From assembly GCA_029931905.1 (NCBI GenBank), contig JAOZRH010000030.1:1-8759 (forward strand): a DNA stretch of 8,759 bases, read 5' to 3'. Position 1 is the stretch's first letter; the number at the start of each line of letters is the position of its first letter. Source of the stretch: Fidelibacterota bacterium. Lineage in GTDB: Bacteria > Fidelibacterota > Fidelibacteria > Fidelibacterales > Fidelibacteraceae. The notes under the pieces were generated by a model. The model searched no databases and was not told the DNA's origin. It saw nothing but the letters and a program-made list of their open reading frames with translations. A program made the position numbers and the translations under genes. Shown here in pieces: positions 7,077-8,759 of this stretch.

Positions 7077-8759
7077 TTATTTTAAATATACCATTTTCTT
7101 TACATCTATAAAATCATTTGCAATGATTCTACAAAGATAAACACCAGTTGATATTTTCTTTCCATATTTATCCATTCCATTCCAATGTATTGAGTGACTT
7201 CCAGCATTGTATTGTTTATTGCTTGACAATACTTTAACTAATTGACCTCTAACATTATAAACTATAACGGTTACATCAGATAATTCAGGTAAATCAAAAG
7301 AGATGTTTGTTGATGGGTTGAATGGGTTAGGGTAGTTTTGATGAAGTGTGTAATTAGTAGGTAATGTTTGAACATAATTTACATCAGTATGAACTTTTCC
7401 AATATCAGATGTATTTCTAATTTCAATTTTGTGGCTTGCAAATGAATAGATGCTAATTCCTGTAATATCCCTAAGTGTATTACCTACTAAAATAGTATCT
7501 CCATTTATTATTGCATTAGTACCACTTGAAATAGAAAATAAACTATCTGGAACCATATCATCATCTAATAAATATGTGTTAGTTCCATCTGAGATAGTCA
7601 TATCATATGAATTGATGCTTGATACTGTAACCGTTTCTGCAATATTAATCAAAACACCTTCGTATGCTTCAGGATTTGCAGAAAGTTCAGCAAGAGTAAC
7701 TTCCGTTACCACAGCAGTTCCTGTTCCCGTTGACTTCATACTGTCAAGTTTTACATATGTGTTATAAGTCCATTTATAGTAGTTGTCGTAATTTTCCATT
7801 ACGGTTCCCCAAACTTCAACAGTTTCACCTTCATCATACATTCCAGCAAGATTATATGCATTATCAAGAACAAAAATACTATTCCATATTCCACTTCCTG
7901 ATTGTATAGGTAATATTCCCATTGTTCCATCCCATTCTGAAATTAATGGCATTGAATTAGCAGTTACTGTTCCACTAAAATGTACACTTGCACCATCTAA
8001 TGGACTATTACCAGCTGACCAAGGTGTATATTGAATATCATGAATTGTAGGATCACCATCTAATACAAGATAACTATAATTACTCAAACTAGTGTCTTCA
8101 GGAGATGTTGATACATCACCAGAATCATCTGTTGCAGAATAAAAATAGTCAACAAAATCAGCATTTGATTGTGCTGGAATAGTTCCAGACCATACATTGT
8201 TAGCACCTTCTGTTAATGTAATATTAGAATATGCTCCCTCATTAACTCTGTAATATACTTTTGCATCTGTAACTGTTCGCATTGTTTCAATTTTGATTGA
8301 TACATCTACTGTTTCACTACTTTTGGGAGGAATTGGTGTAGCAGTATTTTCTGATAATCTTGGTGCTCCTTGACCAACAACAATATCATTTTCGTTCAAT
8401 GGTTCAAGTTTATATGTTGTAGAATCAGCATAACTACCATAATGATGGTAAACCCAACCGGTAATTGAATCGATTAGTGTTCCAACAGGAGGAGCAACAT
8501 AACCTTCCATATCATCTGAATCGTCATCTATTCCTATTTCACCCGAACCATCATCAATATGCATAACTTCATAAGTAGTTTCACCTTGTGTTACATATGC
8601 ATTTTTAATTTTTACAAAGCCAGTTCCATATTGTTCAGCTGTTTTTGGAAGTCGTAAATCGCCTGTCGTTATTAAATCTGGTTCTGGCAATGTTTGACCA
8701 TAGTTAAGAATATTTATTGCACCAGTTAAAAAGAATTCAGTCATATTTGATGGCCCTGT
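7077..8759 (-). CDS. Secreted multidomain protein with T9SS type A sorting tail (5' end beyond the window)
   Basis: The reading frame stays open to the window edge. The first in-frame ATG (8744) is internal-looking: it follows TGPSN, has no signal peptide, and sits in what looks like the end of a preceding segment. So 560 residues of a longer protein are seen. Numbering from that ATG: an OB-like module (about 17-124); an Ig/Fn3-like module (138-227, ending DYFYSATDDSG); a second OB-like module (235-337, VHFSGTVTA...VEVWGTVMENYD); a third (341-447, YEGVLINIAETVTV...ISDGTNTYLL); and a C-terminal FlgD-Ig/T9SS sorting domain (458-555) with NYPNPFNPST at 470-479 and the final GVYLCRIIANDFIDVKKMVYLK-type strand. 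The protein is therefore expected to be exported to the periplasm, passed across the outer membrane by the type IX system, and released or attached at the surface. OB-like repeats of this sort often accompany secreted nucleases or esterases, but any catalytic domain would lie upstream of the window. A terminator follows at once. Confidence 0.9.
   Translation of the reverse strand, partial: TGPSNMTEFFLTGAINILNYGQTLPEPDLITTGDLRLPKTAEQYGTGFVKIKNAYVTQGETTYEVMHIDDGSGEIGIDDDSDDMEGYVAPPVGTLIDSITGWVYHHYGSYADSTTYKLEPLNENDIVVGQGAPRLSENTATPIPPKSSETVDVSIKIETMRTVTDAKVYYRVNEGAYSNITLTEGANNVWSGTIPAQSNADFVDYFYSATDDSGDVSTSPEDTSLSNYSYLVLDGDPTIHDIQYTPWSAGNSPLDGASVHFSGTVTANSMPLISEWDGTMGILPIQSGSGIWNSIFVLDNAYNLAGMYDEGETVEVWGTVMENYDNYYKWTYNTYVKLDSMKSTGTGTAVVTEVTLAELSANPEAYEGVLINIAETVTVSSINSYDMTISDGTNTYLLDDDMVPDSLFSISSGTNAIINGDTILVGNTLRDITGISIYSFASHKIEIRNTSDIGKVHTDVNYVQTLPTNYTLHQNYPNPFNPSTNISFDLPELSDVTVIVYNVRGQLVKVLSSNKQYNAGSHSIHWNGMDKYGKKISTGVYLCRIIANDFIDVKKMVYLK

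Noticed and set aside
7308..7337. Telomere-like GGGTT clusters on the plus strand
   Set aside because: They are the complement of codons for the NYPNPFNPST motif (Asn, Pro and Tyr codons) of the sorting tail, so coding explains them.
6704..7767. Plus-strand frames at 6704-6913 and 7450-7767
   Set aside because: They are antisense to well-supported genes and have no signal, domain or start context of their own.
8742..8744. ATG at 8744 as the true start of the T9SS-tailed protein
   Set aside because: The frame stays open upstream to the window edge (TGPSN precedes it), and no signal peptide follows. A T9SS cargo needs an N-terminal signal peptide, so the start must lie outside the window.

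Overview
The window is strongly A+T-rich, and all five recognisable genes lie on the minus strand, so they read from right to left. The proteins point to a Gram-negative member of the Fibrobacterota-Chlorobiota-Bacteroidota (FCB) superphylum. The evidence is a C-terminal sorting tail with the NYPNPFNPST motif, a PorV/PorQ-type outer-membrane protein, a TonB-dependent receptor with an N-terminal carboxypeptidase-regulatory-like domain, two lipoproteins, and little Shine-Dalgarno sequence before the starts. The form of the tail motif resembles Marinimicrobia, Ignavibacteria and Calditrichota more than classical Bacteroidetes. This placement is an inference from protein style, and no marker gene is present.

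Layout in transcription order (right to left): (a) 8759-7077, the 3' part of a large secreted protein with OB-like and Ig-like modules and a type IX secretion (T9SS) sorting tail, cut by the window edge. (b) 7068-7033, a strong hairpin terminator. (c) 7005-230, a tightly packed four-gene operon: a lipoprotein with Fn3-like and GATase-like domains, a TonB-dependent receptor, a PorV/PorQ-like barrel, and an NHL-type beta-propeller lipoprotein. The junctions inside the operon are TAA-T-ATG, ATGA and TAATG, so translation is probably coupled throughout. (d) 229-56, an A+T-rich non-coding stretch. (e) 55-1, a heptanucleotide tandem repeat (GTGTTGG) that runs off the window.

Every gene product is predicted to reach the outer membrane or cell surface. 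The operon looks like one outer-membrane module: a TonB-driven channel, a second barrel, and two lipoproteins that could be surface partners. This resembles the logic of a SusCD pair, but no SusD-like protein is present. The substrate cannot be read from the sequence. No mobile element, CRISPR array, tRNA or rRNA was seen.
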